From a virus, in the IMG/VR virus record IMGVR_UViG_3300030102_006178, positions 1 through 64,000 of that record: a DNA stretch of 64,000 nt, one strand, 5' to 3'. Below, in pieces: positions 34,701-44,000 of this stretch. Position numbers and translations under genes: made by a program. Within the stretch, counting starts at the first letter, position 1, and the number at the start of each line of letters is the position of its first letter. The notes below the pieces were generated by a model, which was not told the origin of the DNA, did not search any database, and worked only from the letters and a program-made list of their open reading frames with translations.

Positions 34701-37085
34701 TCCACAGACAGGACTGTGCCTGCTTATGATAGCTACTCTGACTACGCCGAGGAGTTGAGGGCACACAACAAGGATTATTCCATAGTGCCAGAGTTTAGAA
34801 TTAGTGATCATATGGATCTCTACATATCTCAAAATAATGGCAACTTCTTGGTTAACAATACAGCATCATTCAGCATATTTGGCGCTACTAGCAATGCTGA
34901 TTATCCAACTGACAGTTCACAGACTGAATTCTACAATGTCTACACAAATTCAGATTTTCTAAAATACTTCAATGTTGTGGACAGGGACCACAAAGATATA
35001 GCAGACCAGCACTCAATAACTTTGAGATGCAAGGCTTTAATGAAGTTCTTGCCGTATAACGGTTTCTACCCAGCAGAGAGAACACTGCAAATGGCAGAGC
35101 AATTCTCTTCCTCTTACGGAAAGCATGTAAATTATGCTGGTGCGGATTCTACGCTAGAGAACGCAAAGATGCGTCCATTCTTGGAGCCTATGTTCGCACC
35201 AGGCATTGTTTACAACTCCATTAAGTCTGGCATAGGAGTTCCTTATCCCGTACTCACAGCAAGTTACGGCGTTCAGAGACTGCACGACTATTATGCAATT
35301 AGTTCTAGCGCCAATGGAAGTGTCTTTAGGAAAATTGATTTTGAGGCAGCCGTAGAACCAGAGAAGTATCTTTCTGATGTGTCACTTTTGGACATGAGTC
35401 CACACCCCAGTTGTTCGCTTAACCTAACAGCTTCTTGGAATGGTAAGGGAGACCCACTTTATCGAATGATGGCGAGCAACTTCTTTGCAGAAGTGCCAGA
35501 ATTCTTCTTACCACAAGGCAACATGTCAGCAATTACATCGCTACCGGAAAGCGATCCAAGATTTGGCAACGCTATAAGTGGAAGCGTGTACGGAATGAGA
35601 GTGAGGATGTTCAGAAGCATGAACAAAGCCAGAACATTCTCCGGTTTAAGTTACGCATACCCACAGGATTCGCCTGTACAAAGTGGATTACACGAAACGT
35701 TTACAATGTACAGCAGGCCGTCAGCCTTCTTCCATGCTGTGAGTGGAAGAAACACAATTTCAAATTCACAATTTGAAAGCTCAACTTATGGGGACAGAGT
35801 TTTAGACAGCTACAACGGCTACAACTGGGTGGCTACCCCACCGTATTATCACGGAGAAGCTTGGGTAGACATACTGTTTATCCCAACAGAAACAAAGAAA
35901 TACAAGCTATCAGAAATATTAAGCTCAATAGAATCCACAAGAGAACTTAGGTTTGATAACAATAACGTTTCGATTGGAAACGATGCTGGCTACTATGCTA
36001 ACGGCCAAATAAGAAACAATATGCTTAACATCACTGATACTCTAATACTCGATGGCAGGGCAAGAATAAAGTCTGTTGAGTATGATCCTGACACCGGCAG
36101 GCCTGTGTTAGTTAAGGACGATCCTTCTTCAGACCACGTTTCCTACGTTATCCAGCCAAAGTGGGAAACACCAATGTTTGACTTTGGAGACACTGGCGTG
36201 CGCCCAATAACAAATGCCGCTGGCAACCTGACTATTCCTACCAATGGCTCGGAGTCGGTTCCAAGAGGCATGTGGCACCAATTTGGGCTGCCTGCAGACG
36301 ACCCAGAGAAGGGCATCTTCCTGCAAGCATACGATATTCCTAAGGACTGGCTAAACAACCACCCTGGCGTTGGAGCTACGCCGTCGAACTATAACAATGG
36401 CGAGGTGGAGTCACTCATTGACCTTCTGGGAATAGACCAAACTCCAAGAAGACTTGGTGAGGTATCTACCTCAAAGGTCGTTAGCGAAGCTATTGTGGCA
36501 GTGCCGTTTGTTGATAAGGGCACACAAAAGAAGTTCTTCTCAATTGACAGAGCTATGATTGATCATGCCCTTGAAGGGAAGCTTGGGCAAGATAACTCAA
36601 TACAAAGCATGGTAGAAAAGCTAAACAGATACGTGATGCCTCCAAAGATGGATTTCATTACAAACAAGCAAATAACTCCGTTTGCAGCTTACGTTTTCGA
36701 ATTTGAGCACGAATTTGACAAAGATGACTTGACTCACATATGGCAGAACTTACCGCCAAAGTCTGTCACCAAGGCTGAGCAGAAAGAAACTACAATATCA
36801 CACAGGCTTCTAGCAGATCAAGTTCTCTCGGATGTCGACTCACAGCTACAGTGGATGGTGTTTAAGGTTAAGCAAAAGGCTGTAAAGAACTACTTTTCTA
36901 AGACGGCCTCTAAGTCTGGGGATAACCTAGACGACCCAAGGTACAAATTCCAGTTCAAGATCGCAGGCAGAACAGAGGAGCTAGACTATAGTTATAACTG
37001 GCCTTACGACTTTTTCTCACTTGTCGAGATGGTGAAGATAGACGCAGAAGTAGAACTAAGAGCAAGCGGGGATGCTGAAGAATGA
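28710..37085 (+). CDS. Giant virion protein with LamG/concanavalin-like domain (2791 residues)
   Basis: A protein of 2791 residues, the largest gene in the window. Residues about 200-370 form a LamG/concanavalin A-like sandwich (TEFWVKKGAWLG, LEDTWNHIALTFYSG, FYLNGNLQES, SIDEFRYWKA), the typical carbohydrate-binding fold of adhesins. The rest is Ser/Thr/Tyr/Asn-rich with few Cys, suggesting repeated beta structure. It overlaps both neighbours by four bases and lies after the baseplate wedge genes, so a tail-fibre, tail-spike or baseplate-skirt role is most likely. No protease or depolymerase motif was seen. Confidence 0.8.
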   Translation: MSSKSLFDKGKSYKVLPSVDPDTLGLDAESHRNIEARVEEKNRFIPNLDFSDASNFVHYGSAKKYYESAFDRITNEYPYDGSSAEKTEFLNESSYLDLYVLENEYPTTTGYAIISSDQWGSNDGFLGTGAGAENAWGKTNDLEYIKVFGGPHTASNGMEGKPIHSEFSASNIYDADIYDTEGVLSLGREGSRESNLKFKVSTGVTTEFWVKKGAWLGSSLTDKEVIFDLWNGEASSSSGYGRLLIYLTGSSDGQNPIRAHLASGSNVWDISYGGSTVLTSSLEDTWNHIALTFYSGSSQLESNFYLNGNLQESKTNTSLTSFGEVTGSLIAFVGALQTTPSGNVYTGGAGAGAAKLSASIDEFRYWKAVKTHEEVGKNYFRHVDGGTNTDISNTELGVYFKFNEGITTDTETDSIVLDYSGRISNGSWVGYPGSAARNTGSAMVSASAADFEKEDPIIYGIHPDVSSSRSSLSISGSAYDYQNNSSLYYSLPTWVIEEDDEKGEILNLTQILASYLDTLHTQISEMPRLKDVNYVSSSQKPYPFSSRLLESNGMFAPEIFVDASVLEQIRQQSETEFYEKDLSEVKNLIYQNIYNNLVYIYKSKGTEKSFRNIIRCYGVDDDLIKVNVYGNNVTHKLRENYKNSVAKKRYADFSRPARFTATVTHQTSSANTNTVDVTYVTGSSAYQARTAEVEVLFPRKPSQNEENYFSTTFLTSSIMGWHRVKTSNDITDFTYGYSAAADRALQLYAVRPSSDSRDAYFLLSNRAESISLTSDTFQDVYDDTKWNFAIRTYLSKDSQADYVSGSFGTSGEADIIVELFGCNVELGVVKNQFTITGSLAASSTNNGYITNPRRYYAGARRENHTGSVLFNSDVKLSSVRHWESLIEDSEVISHARDAENFGVLRPHESAFLYNNSLLGTRVPKAETLSLHWNFDDVKSSDSSGEFLVNDFSSGSVALRERYPGTFGEIVGNQYTGRGYFFESNASSSISVEYIQTAKQQPPEVVTSDDMTNIMEFDDETFERDSRTINHFFAVEKSMYQTISEEMLNMFSTIVGFNNLIGEPVNKYRHEYKDMSKLRNLFFENVENVPDLDKYVDFYRWIDASLSIILRQLIPASANTSEDIRNMVESHVLERNKYQHKFPTLELKPGEIVAGIRGVNTFEPDELPNWRFAHAPVSDDEADNTIYWQYTEATHPVLSSSDAGVNKTRAAIIGSKRAARTRKFSTPVKITSFLEEQDQVSREGTGRRTLHGGINYPVAKKQDAFRSVLDFGTSNGFLFDSIENVLDINDVLHPQHKKYQYFKESNNELKGELYAPFRILSGSESGYNSSFSNFQTVNLHTDSYLDGGELPIQGPFAQKHVGGMASRHTPINTGSDDITNRAESWSLSTTSTSLTFTHPATANPRDMISRNVKAKRPLNLENIKITGSSALGNYSNIREVVLVSGREGGDSQFVRNEGVSVTNLTSDLIDGIVDTEVSFLTSSEHMIISRFSAPGGIDTSHGGLDIETTQFSVYNALPYRNLLVRKPLVTLLSASTSQFGFRPGVTATAADYSGVANFHKINRNTLRRIEYSNEFVGDLGTVATGTVNDNFFMTRPIPQSDLQYLWITSSYESTETGGTRTSGRTMLGYAPRDFEVSTSAGYVNAITFTSESHVAGDVVTDFVGLNTTIVEPVSASEQTLGYPLTVGISSYNPSSYGSLSEGNVLSAILSHRGDTFGYNSWRQLRVGANPVARKLKETHKVSVIFDDVQNYTSDGRVLEAQRYGNFKQFRESPVVSKYKPITQVTNGIKISSTYANNRSNFSNAELDELYPETQTTQFYDKVKNNYQGFVSLQYRETVYPSEDNFYDNRVRQREGYTIDYWHSDRQTRTDNKADKVSLGGRSLYSVWSLDAPTSFNTMAVPNATNETNDPPGELQNKKTQVHNNTKTAITASALYALPHMIATTASFVSPSGIALAETGSAAGGSSNPFGYATVGAGAALWEAGALAGRVENGVFVSSSTDRTVPAYDSYSDYAEELRAHNKDYSIVPEFRISDHMDLYISQNNGNFLVNNTASFSIFGATSNADYPTDSSQTEFYNVYTNSDFLKYFNVVDRDHKDIADQHSITLRCKALMKFLPYNGFYPAERTLQMAEQFSSSYGKHVNYAGADSTLENAKMRPFLEPMFAPGIVYNSIKSGIGVPYPVLTASYGVQRLHDYYAISSSANGSVFRKIDFEAAVEPEKYLSDVSLLDMSPHPSCSLNLTASWNGKGDPLYRMMASNFFAEVPEFFLPQGNMSAITSLPESDPRFGNAISGSVYGMRVRMFRSMNKARTFSGLSYAYPQDSPVQSGLHETFTMYSRPSAFFHAVSGRNTISNSQFESSTYGDRVLDSYNGYNWVATPPYYHGEAWVDILFIPTETKKYKLSEILSSIESTRELRFDNNNVSIGNDAGYYANGQIRNNMLNITDTLILDGRARIKSVEYDPDTGRPVLVKDDPSSDHVSYVIQPKWETPMFDFGDTGVRPITNAAGNLTIPTNGSESVPRGMWHQFGLPADDPEKGIFLQAYDIPKDWLNNHPGVGATPSNYNNGEVESLIDLLGIDQTPRRLGEVSTSKVVSEAIVAVPFVDKGTQKKFFSIDRAMIDHALEGKLGQDNSIQSMVEKLNRYVMPPKMDFITNKQITPFAAYVFEFEHEFDKDDLTHIWQNLPPKSVTKAEQKETTISHRLLADQVLSDVDSQLQWMVFKVKQKAVKNYFSKTASKSGDNLDDPRYKFQFKIAGRTEELDYSYNWPYDFFSLVEMVKIDAEVELRASGDAEE

Positions 37086-38122
37086 AGTTTTTAGATAAAA
37101 AAGAACAAGTGTTAGATATACAATTAACGCCATATGGTGAGTATCTGCTTTCTCAAGGAAAGTTTAAGCCTGAGTATTATGCGTTTTTTGATGACAATGT
37201 CTTGTATGAAAGTAAGTACGGCAGGCCAAACGAGAGCCCAGAAAGGGGGCAAAACTCGATAGAACCCAGAGTACAGGAAGAAACCCCACAGCTAGAATCT
37301 CAAGTGGTTTTCTCCGATCGTGATTTGTTTGCTAGAAAAAGCATAAATCCTTTTAAGCCCACAGAAATAAAAGAAGAGGATATACAGACTGATTCGTATC
37401 ATGATAGAAAGAGGTACGGCTTACAGTATCAGCTTGGAAGGTCGGACATCCTAAAGACTAACGCACCAGCATGGTCAATAGATATGTTAAAGTCGGAAAT
37501 ATCTACTTCCTCAAAGGTTGATGAGGGAGAAGTTAAGCACACTTCTCACATACCGCAGCTAGACGTTACTTTAACATATGTTATAAACACAGTAAGCGAT
37601 AGAGCGTTTATATCCGACTCAACGTTGGCGGTTGAATACCCAAATGGACAATATTTAGATATCCGACCAGAATATTTAATGTCTCAAGTCATAGAGAGAA
37701 ATTCAGAATTTACAAAAGAAAATTTTGATGTTGAGGTATTTGAGGTACTAACTGAAAAGACTCCTGGTATGGACAAGAATATTGAGAGACTTCGTCCGCT
37801 AAAGATGAGAAAGCCAATTAGCCTGGTGCAGGGCAATATTCTATTAGATGAATCAGAAATATTTACAAACGAAGATTTGCCTCTGACAACTGAAGATGTT
37901 GAGTATTACTTTAACTTAAAGGTTGACGGCGATATTGATGAGGCTATAATCTGCAAGGCTATTAGCGAACTTGAGTCAAAGGGCTTGTTTGTCGATACTG
38001 AAATTGTTTGCGAAGATGTTAGAAATATCACTCTCGCAGATATTTATAGTACGGACGCTGCTGCAGATCCTTGTCCAGAAGACGTTCGTGAACCGTGTGA
38101 CGATATAGGAAGTATTTACTGA
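37082..38122 (+). CDS. Virion structural protein with LTxxG...GKF N-terminal domain
   Basis: A 346-residue protein. Its N-terminus (LDIQLTPYGEYLLSQGKFK, then YYAFFDDNVLYESKYG) matches the start of the 44928 gene (LDAVLTDTGRRRLARGDGSF, then KFALGDSEINY) closely enough to propose a shared domain. The remainder is acidic, with several Cys near the C-terminus (CPEDVREPCDD). It overlaps genes on both sides. It is probably a tail or neck structural subunit, and I know no precise function. Confidence 0.7.
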   Translation: MKFLDKKEQVLDIQLTPYGEYLLSQGKFKPEYYAFFDDNVLYESKYGRPNESPERGQNSIEPRVQEETPQLESQVVFSDRDLFARKSINPFKPTEIKEEDIQTDSYHDRKRYGLQYQLGRSDILKTNAPAWSIDMLKSEISTSSKVDEGEVKHTSHIPQLDVTLTYVINTVSDRAFISDSTLAVEYPNGQYLDIRPEYLMSQVIERNSEFTKENFDVEVFEVLTEKTPGMDKNIERLRPLKMRKPISLVQGNILLDESEIFTNEDLPLTTEDVEYYFNLKVDGDIDEAIICKAISELESKGLFVDTEIVCEDVRNITLADIYSTDAAADPCPEDVREPCDDIGSIY

Positions 38123-41067
38123 TGCCTGCTAGTGTATTTGCAAAGAAAAGTGTCATAGGCACAGGGCTTCCATATGTGTTTACGGAAAGCATTAAAATAA
38201 CAAAGGGCGAGCTACGCTCAGAAAAGCAATCACTTTTTGATGCAGCACAGATTATAAAGAAAGATGATTATGGAAATACGATAAGAGAGTCACAGTCAGA
38301 ACTACAAAATAAAAACTTTTTTTCTAATGACAACGTATATAAAGTAGATTTAACCTTATTTTTAAATGATTTTAATTCTACTAACTTTTGGTATGGCAAG
38401 GGACAACCAATTTATGTAAAAGTAATACAAAGCTGTCATCCGTTTCTGACGGATCAAATTCTAAAGAATGATGTAAGAAGTTTGGACCTTTTTGATCGAA
38501 AGTACAGAAAGTTCTTAAAGGAGCAGACCTTATTAGTTCCGACTGACAAGTCTTTGTTCGAGTACAGGACAAGCCTGATTAAGAACATGGATGACTTTTT
38601 GTGCTCGATACCTGTGACAACTAGTTTTATTGCGAACTCCGAACACTTGACATATTTTATCTTTGCTGAGCAAGCGGGGACAATCAGAAAGTCATACAGA
38701 ACAATTGAAAAAGTCTTGGATGGTGGGGCTGTCAATCGTAGGGCTACGACATTCCAGTTGCCAGGGGGGAGCGTATACGCAGGCCCAGTGCATTTTCATC
38801 CAAGCACGGGGTGGATGGTTGGAGAGAGACATACCAATAGGCCACACGCAAGGCTTAAGAAGATTGATCATGTTAATTTAAAAATTCAAGACTACAGAAT
38901 TTTTGATAGGCTTAAGGAAAACCACAATTTATTGGACCTTTCCCCAAGCGCAAAAAGTGGTAGCCGATACTATTCAGATTTGTTTTTGTCTAGGGATGCT
39001 GCCGGCTCAGCCAGAGGTCTTTTTGTATTTGACTGTATGAAGTACATCAGAGAGAACGCCAAGTATGGTAGTTTACTAAAATTTGTTGAGCCTAACAAGA
39101 TATTAAAAGGCGCTGAGATTAGAGACATAAAAATTGTTAGGTCTAAAGTCTCCAACAAGCAGTTGCTAGATTTTGACAACAAAGACCAAACACAGGAAAA
39201 TGAAGTTGTCGCGAATTCAAGCGACAACCCAGGGTCTATCAGGTTAAAGTCATCAAACTACTACATAGACACAAACTCAGATGGTAAAAAGGACTATCTA
39301 TCCGGAGGGATAAGAGAACAAAGGTTGTTTAACTTAGGTACGCGAAGGGCTTTCTCATTCTACGATAGGGATATAAGAAACTTTGAATCTGGCAAATACT
39401 CATACGGAGTGGAAATAACTATTAAAGACCCAACAATTGACTACTTGTCATCGCAAATAAATTTCCTGAATCAAGCAAGTAATCTGCTCTCTGAGTATCG
39501 TCGCTTTGTTACATCGTACTGTAGGTTTGATAAGTACGGAAAAATCCCTCTAACATTCATGTCTACAATACGATCAAAGTATAATATACCTTCAAGCATT
39601 GGCGATAGGTCAAAAGAAGCTCCTTGGAGAAAGGCAATAAGAACATACCTGCAAGTTGTAAATAACTTGACAGGCACTAGCTACTCTGATAATAACATAG
39701 AGCTTCTGCATAGTCTGGTGTCTCCGACATCTAGGGATCTTAAGGGAGTAGAATCTTTATTACAGACGATAGACGAACTCATTTCTAAGTTAACGAAGGA
39801 CACGCTAGGGTATTTTAGAAAAGAGACGGTCAGCACAAGAAGGGGCTCTAGGAAAGGAGTAGGAAACCTTTTTACAAATAAAAAGTTTGACAACATTTTC
39901 CACGCTGATACTATAGACGATTATGGATTTAATTTTTTCGGAACAGCAGTAGTCTACGATTCTCTAGGGCTGCCTGCAGTGACTTACGCTGACCTGCAAG
40001 AAAGGTTTGGACTAGAGTCGAGGAAAAAGAACCTACCCTTACCGGCAGTGTCTACTAGCCCTCAATCTAGGCAGTTTTACTCTAGACTTACGCCTGTGAG
40101 TGTTAGCCTCTCGGATAGAGGCTATGATTTGAGCGAAAGCTCTTCTAGTAGGATCGGCAATCAAGAATTTAACGCAAGGGTAAAGATCCTAAGACTCAAG
40201 AGCAACCCAGGGGCAAGGAGCGTGAGCGTGCCAGAGCTAGGAGCAAAGCCGGGCTCTCCCGAAGAGGAGATGCAAATTGGCAGGCTTTACCTCGACTATC
40301 TGGCTACCAGAGGAGAAGGCGTCTCTATAGAATCGCTAACAGTGCAGACCCAGGCAGCGGGGCTAGAGACAGACTCGACAATGCCTGGTGGAGAAAATGA
40401 CAACTTCAATAGAAATAGAAATAAAGCAAGAAAAAGAGAAGAAAACGAGAAACAAAATGATGCTCTAGACAGCACAAGTTTAGAACAAATTGATCAAATT
40501 ATAAGAGAAAATGATGACATACTGGCTGATGATAAGGACGTATCAGTTAGGTACGGCACGTCATTTAATGAAAACTTAGAACTTGAAGAAGTCTTTGTGC
40601 CCTATTTCTCAAACGAGCCTTATCTTGCAATACTTAAAGTTGATGATAAATCTGGCTCTTTAAGAGAAGAAGACTTATACGATTCTGTTATATTAGTTGG
40701 ACAGACCAGCCCCCAGCAGGAGGAGACAGCTTCAACTCAAGAGTTTCCTGAGGTTTCTGATGGTGCTCCGTTGCCGCCCCCGGAAGAAGAGGTTTCCGAT
40801 GAGTATGGGCAATCAGAAGACTCTAATCCAGACGTTTACTATAGTATAAACTATATAGAAGATGTAGACACAGAATCGGGGACTTTAGTGTCAGAGTCGG
40901 CAGCATCTGAGTCAATCGTGCAAGTTGAGCCATCGCTAACGGTGTCTAACGGACAACAGCAGAGTTTCGTTAGGGGCGTAGCTCCTAGTTCTGGTTTAGT
41001 TGCAAGACAATCAGTACCAACTAGCGTCTCTGCGGGAACATCTGGAGGTGGCGGAAGTGCCTACTAA
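38122..41067 (+). CDS. Large virion protein with acidic, low-complexity C-terminus
   Basis: A 981-residue protein starting in a TGATG overlap. The first 700 residues have the mixed alpha/beta look of a tail or baseplate protein but no family I recognise. Residues about 770-800 are a charged Asn/Arg/Lys/Glu stretch (NFNRNRNKARKREENEKQND). The last 120 residues are rich in Glu, Ser and Pro and end in Gly-rich TSGGGGSAY, probably flexible. Co-translation with the next gene is likely because of the 11-base overlap. Confidence 0.75.
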   Translation: MPASVFAKKSVIGTGLPYVFTESIKITKGELRSEKQSLFDAAQIIKKDDYGNTIRESQSELQNKNFFSNDNVYKVDLTLFLNDFNSTNFWYGKGQPIYVKVIQSCHPFLTDQILKNDVRSLDLFDRKYRKFLKEQTLLVPTDKSLFEYRTSLIKNMDDFLCSIPVTTSFIANSEHLTYFIFAEQAGTIRKSYRTIEKVLDGGAVNRRATTFQLPGGSVYAGPVHFHPSTGWMVGERHTNRPHARLKKIDHVNLKIQDYRIFDRLKENHNLLDLSPSAKSGSRYYSDLFLSRDAAGSARGLFVFDCMKYIRENAKYGSLLKFVEPNKILKGAEIRDIKIVRSKVSNKQLLDFDNKDQTQENEVVANSSDNPGSIRLKSSNYYIDTNSDGKKDYLSGGIREQRLFNLGTRRAFSFYDRDIRNFESGKYSYGVEITIKDPTIDYLSSQINFLNQASNLLSEYRRFVTSYCRFDKYGKIPLTFMSTIRSKYNIPSSIGDRSKEAPWRKAIRTYLQVVNNLTGTSYSDNNIELLHSLVSPTSRDLKGVESLLQTIDELISKLTKDTLGYFRKETVSTRRGSRKGVGNLFTNKKFDNIFHADTIDDYGFNFFGTAVVYDSLGLPAVTYADLQERFGLESRKKNLPLPAVSTSPQSRQFYSRLTPVSVSLSDRGYDLSESSSSRIGNQEFNARVKILRLKSNPGARSVSVPELGAKPGSPEEEMQIGRLYLDYLATRGEGVSIESLTVQTQAAGLETDSTMPGGENDNFNRNRNKARKREENEKQNDALDSTSLEQIDQIIRENDDILADDKDVSVRYGTSFNENLELEEVFVPYFSNEPYLAILKVDDKSGSLREEDLYDSVILVGQTSPQQEETASTQEFPEVSDGAPLPPPEEEVSDEYGQSEDSNPDVYYSINYIEDVDTESGTLVSESAASESIVQVEPSLTVSNGQQQSFVRGVAPSSGLVARQSVPTSVSAGTSGGGGSAY

Positions 41068-44000
41068 AAAGTTTATTTCATCACAATCTTTACAACCAAA
41101 TATTAGTAATTTTAGATCTCTATTGGGGCAATACTGGTTTATTGATGCATCTGGGAATTTGAGGTATAATGTTGATACGACCCTCCCAGGTGGAGATGTA
41201 GAAGATTTTATATCTAGCTTAACTGGTCCAACAGTCGAGGTAACTTATAATCCAGCAAATTCTTTTGAAGCGGACAGAACTCTATTAATTAACAGAATTC
41301 ATCTGCCAAACACTTTAGCTGATTCATATACGCAATCATGGAATGGGTATAGTTATCGTGCTTTAGGCGTAGGGCTACCAGATGAGCCTGAAATTGGCCT
41401 TATAAGGAATAGGGAGACAGGGGGTGTAGACCTATACCTAAGGTTGCAAGGCCTAAATGATCAGTATCCTTTTATTTCAACATTTGATAATGATTTGAAT
41501 GAAATATTTAAAAATTACACTGCTGGGGGGTTTGACGGTGCATGGCAAGATTTTAGTTTCACTAGCGACTACTACGGGCCGAACGAGCTAGACGATTCTG
41601 GTGAGCCGGTAGTCAAAATCCATTCATCTTATAACTTCTTTTCGGAAGAGTACGAAAGAACGCTTGAGACCACGCCAGAGTCTTCGATACCCAACAGCTA
41701 CGCCCTTCTTTCATTCGCAGATTATAGCGATGACTTTAATGTTGGGGCTGGTGTAGAAATAGAGTTTAGCGGAGACATTAGAACGCATGTCTTGCTAGAC
41801 TCCGCGATAGCTCCCAGAAGAAGCCTTTTTACTGTGCCGCTAAGATCAGAAGCGTCAGAGGATGGAGAAAGGGTCTTTACAGATGAAGCTCTTTTGCGGT
41901 ATGTGAGAGAGTGGTCTTCACAGTATGCGAACCTGAGTGTAGAAAGAAGGCAACTAATAGAATCTATTGGAAAAAACATACTACTAACAAAAGAAAGTCT
42001 AGACATTAGAAATCCTACAACCAGCGCGTACCCAGCTAGCTTTATTAATTCAAGAAAGCAGAAGGTACCATTTTTTATAGAAATTGATGCACCCGCAGAA
42101 GGCGTCTCAACCATCCTCTACGCCGCTGGAGAGTTGGAGTTTGGAGGCGTACAGGTGTCAGATGCTAACAACATCTCAGATATTTTGGGGAACATGACAA
42201 CAATATGGACTTCATATTTAGCATCTGCGAACGACCCAGGGGTTAGCCTCACTCCTTCACAAAATAATATCTATGGTCTTAAGAATTTAGAATACTTTAT
42301 TACAAATAGAGGAAATTCTGAGCTATCAGATTCAAATACAGTGGTTTTGCAGAGCACATCGATTCTCAATAGAGGCTTGGACAGGGACAACACACTGAAC
42401 GCCGCTTACGTCCCAGAGACGGGACCAACATTAACAAATTCTATAGCTACTTTAGCCTATCATGCTGTAAACGGTGGGGTTTATTTCGACGCAGGGATCA
42501 TAGAAGATCCGGCTCCTTTATTTGATACCTCAAGAAAGTTGATCTTAGGTGGCCCTTCTGAAGAGAAAGGTTATGCTTTGTCATTGGGGTCTTCAACAGT
42601 CTCTGATTTATTGGAGGTAGAAGCAGAGCTACAAGCAAGATTAGTAGACCAATTTGCAATTATGCACTTTAATGTTTACGATAAAGTGTCACTGCCAAGC
42701 GGACAATCTGCGTCTATGGAGTCTTTTCTTTCTTTTACAAACGAGGCATACGCAGGCGCTAGAACATACGAGGAGACATTCGAAGATGAGTTTGGCGCAG
42801 CAAGAAGTTTTACCCACACCATTTGCTACGGTATAGATAAGTATAGGGGTGACAAAGAGACAGGCGAGTATGTTCAAACAATATGGATTCCAAACATACC
42901 TGACAAAGATAGAATCAATTATGTTGATTCACAAGTAAGGTACGGAGAAAAGTATACCTACGATGCATATGCCTACAAATACGTATTTGGTATGGGCTAT
43001 AGCTACGAAAGAACAAAAGAACCAAAGCAAATAGAAGCAGTGACGATATCAGGTGGCGGAGACAGTACGTTAGGATATCTTGTCTACTGGGATGGTGCAA
43101 GAAACCTTTTTAATAAAGTAGACGAAGTCTACACTTGGTCAGCAGTCGCCACCCAAGCAAATTTCGAGACTTATAGATCTGGGCACTTTTCTTTATTTGA
43201 ACTTTTCTACAGACTTGACTCTCCTGACTTTGAGTCGATCATCCCTACATGGTACAATGCTGCTGACACGGCTGATTGTTATGCAACTAGAAACTCCCAT
43301 TATTTCACATTCGCAGAGCTAAATAATCTATTTGAGATAGCTTGGTTTACAAAACCTACAGGCCCAGGCGGCACTACATACCAATCTTGGGATGAAATAT
43401 GGCCTGATTATACCTGGGGGGTGGATGTGTTTATCGATGCTGACACGCCAATGGAAACCGGCGACCCAAACATTGCATTGGATGAAGACTTAGGGAGCAG
43501 AGACCCAAGAGATTTTTCTATTCTAGAGTGGTTTAAGCTATTCTTTGGAGCAGCAGATAGTCAACATTTTAGTTTTGGTGATCCAAATGCATCTGGAGCG
43601 GGCGAGGTTGGCTATAATCTAAAAAAGACATACCAGGGCTATCCGCCATCTCACCATGTTTTCGCAGCGCGATATGTCGATTTAGGGGCCGCAGGATCTT
43701 TAGCAAATGTAGTCTCTACGAACAGAGAGGTGATAGACGAGATCAGAGAAAAGGATGCTGGCATAGTCACAGGGTTTGCACAAATATATCCAAACACGGT
43801 AAGGGGATACAAAATACGAACATCGCCCATCGTAGAAACATACTCACTAGACGACGATGATCCCTCGCGTGACGACGAGATTAGAGGGCTTGTTGTCTCA
43901 TACGGCTATCCAGAAGATGGGACATCTGCTGGGACTGTTGGAGAACTAGAGTTAGAAGATACAATATTAACAGAATCTCCAGGCTTTGAAGCAGAGTACA

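Noticed and set aside
41000-41056. Upstream extension of the 41057 gene
   Set aside because: The extra 19 residues lie within the end of the 38122 gene, and GGAGG at 41044 fits the GTG at 41057.
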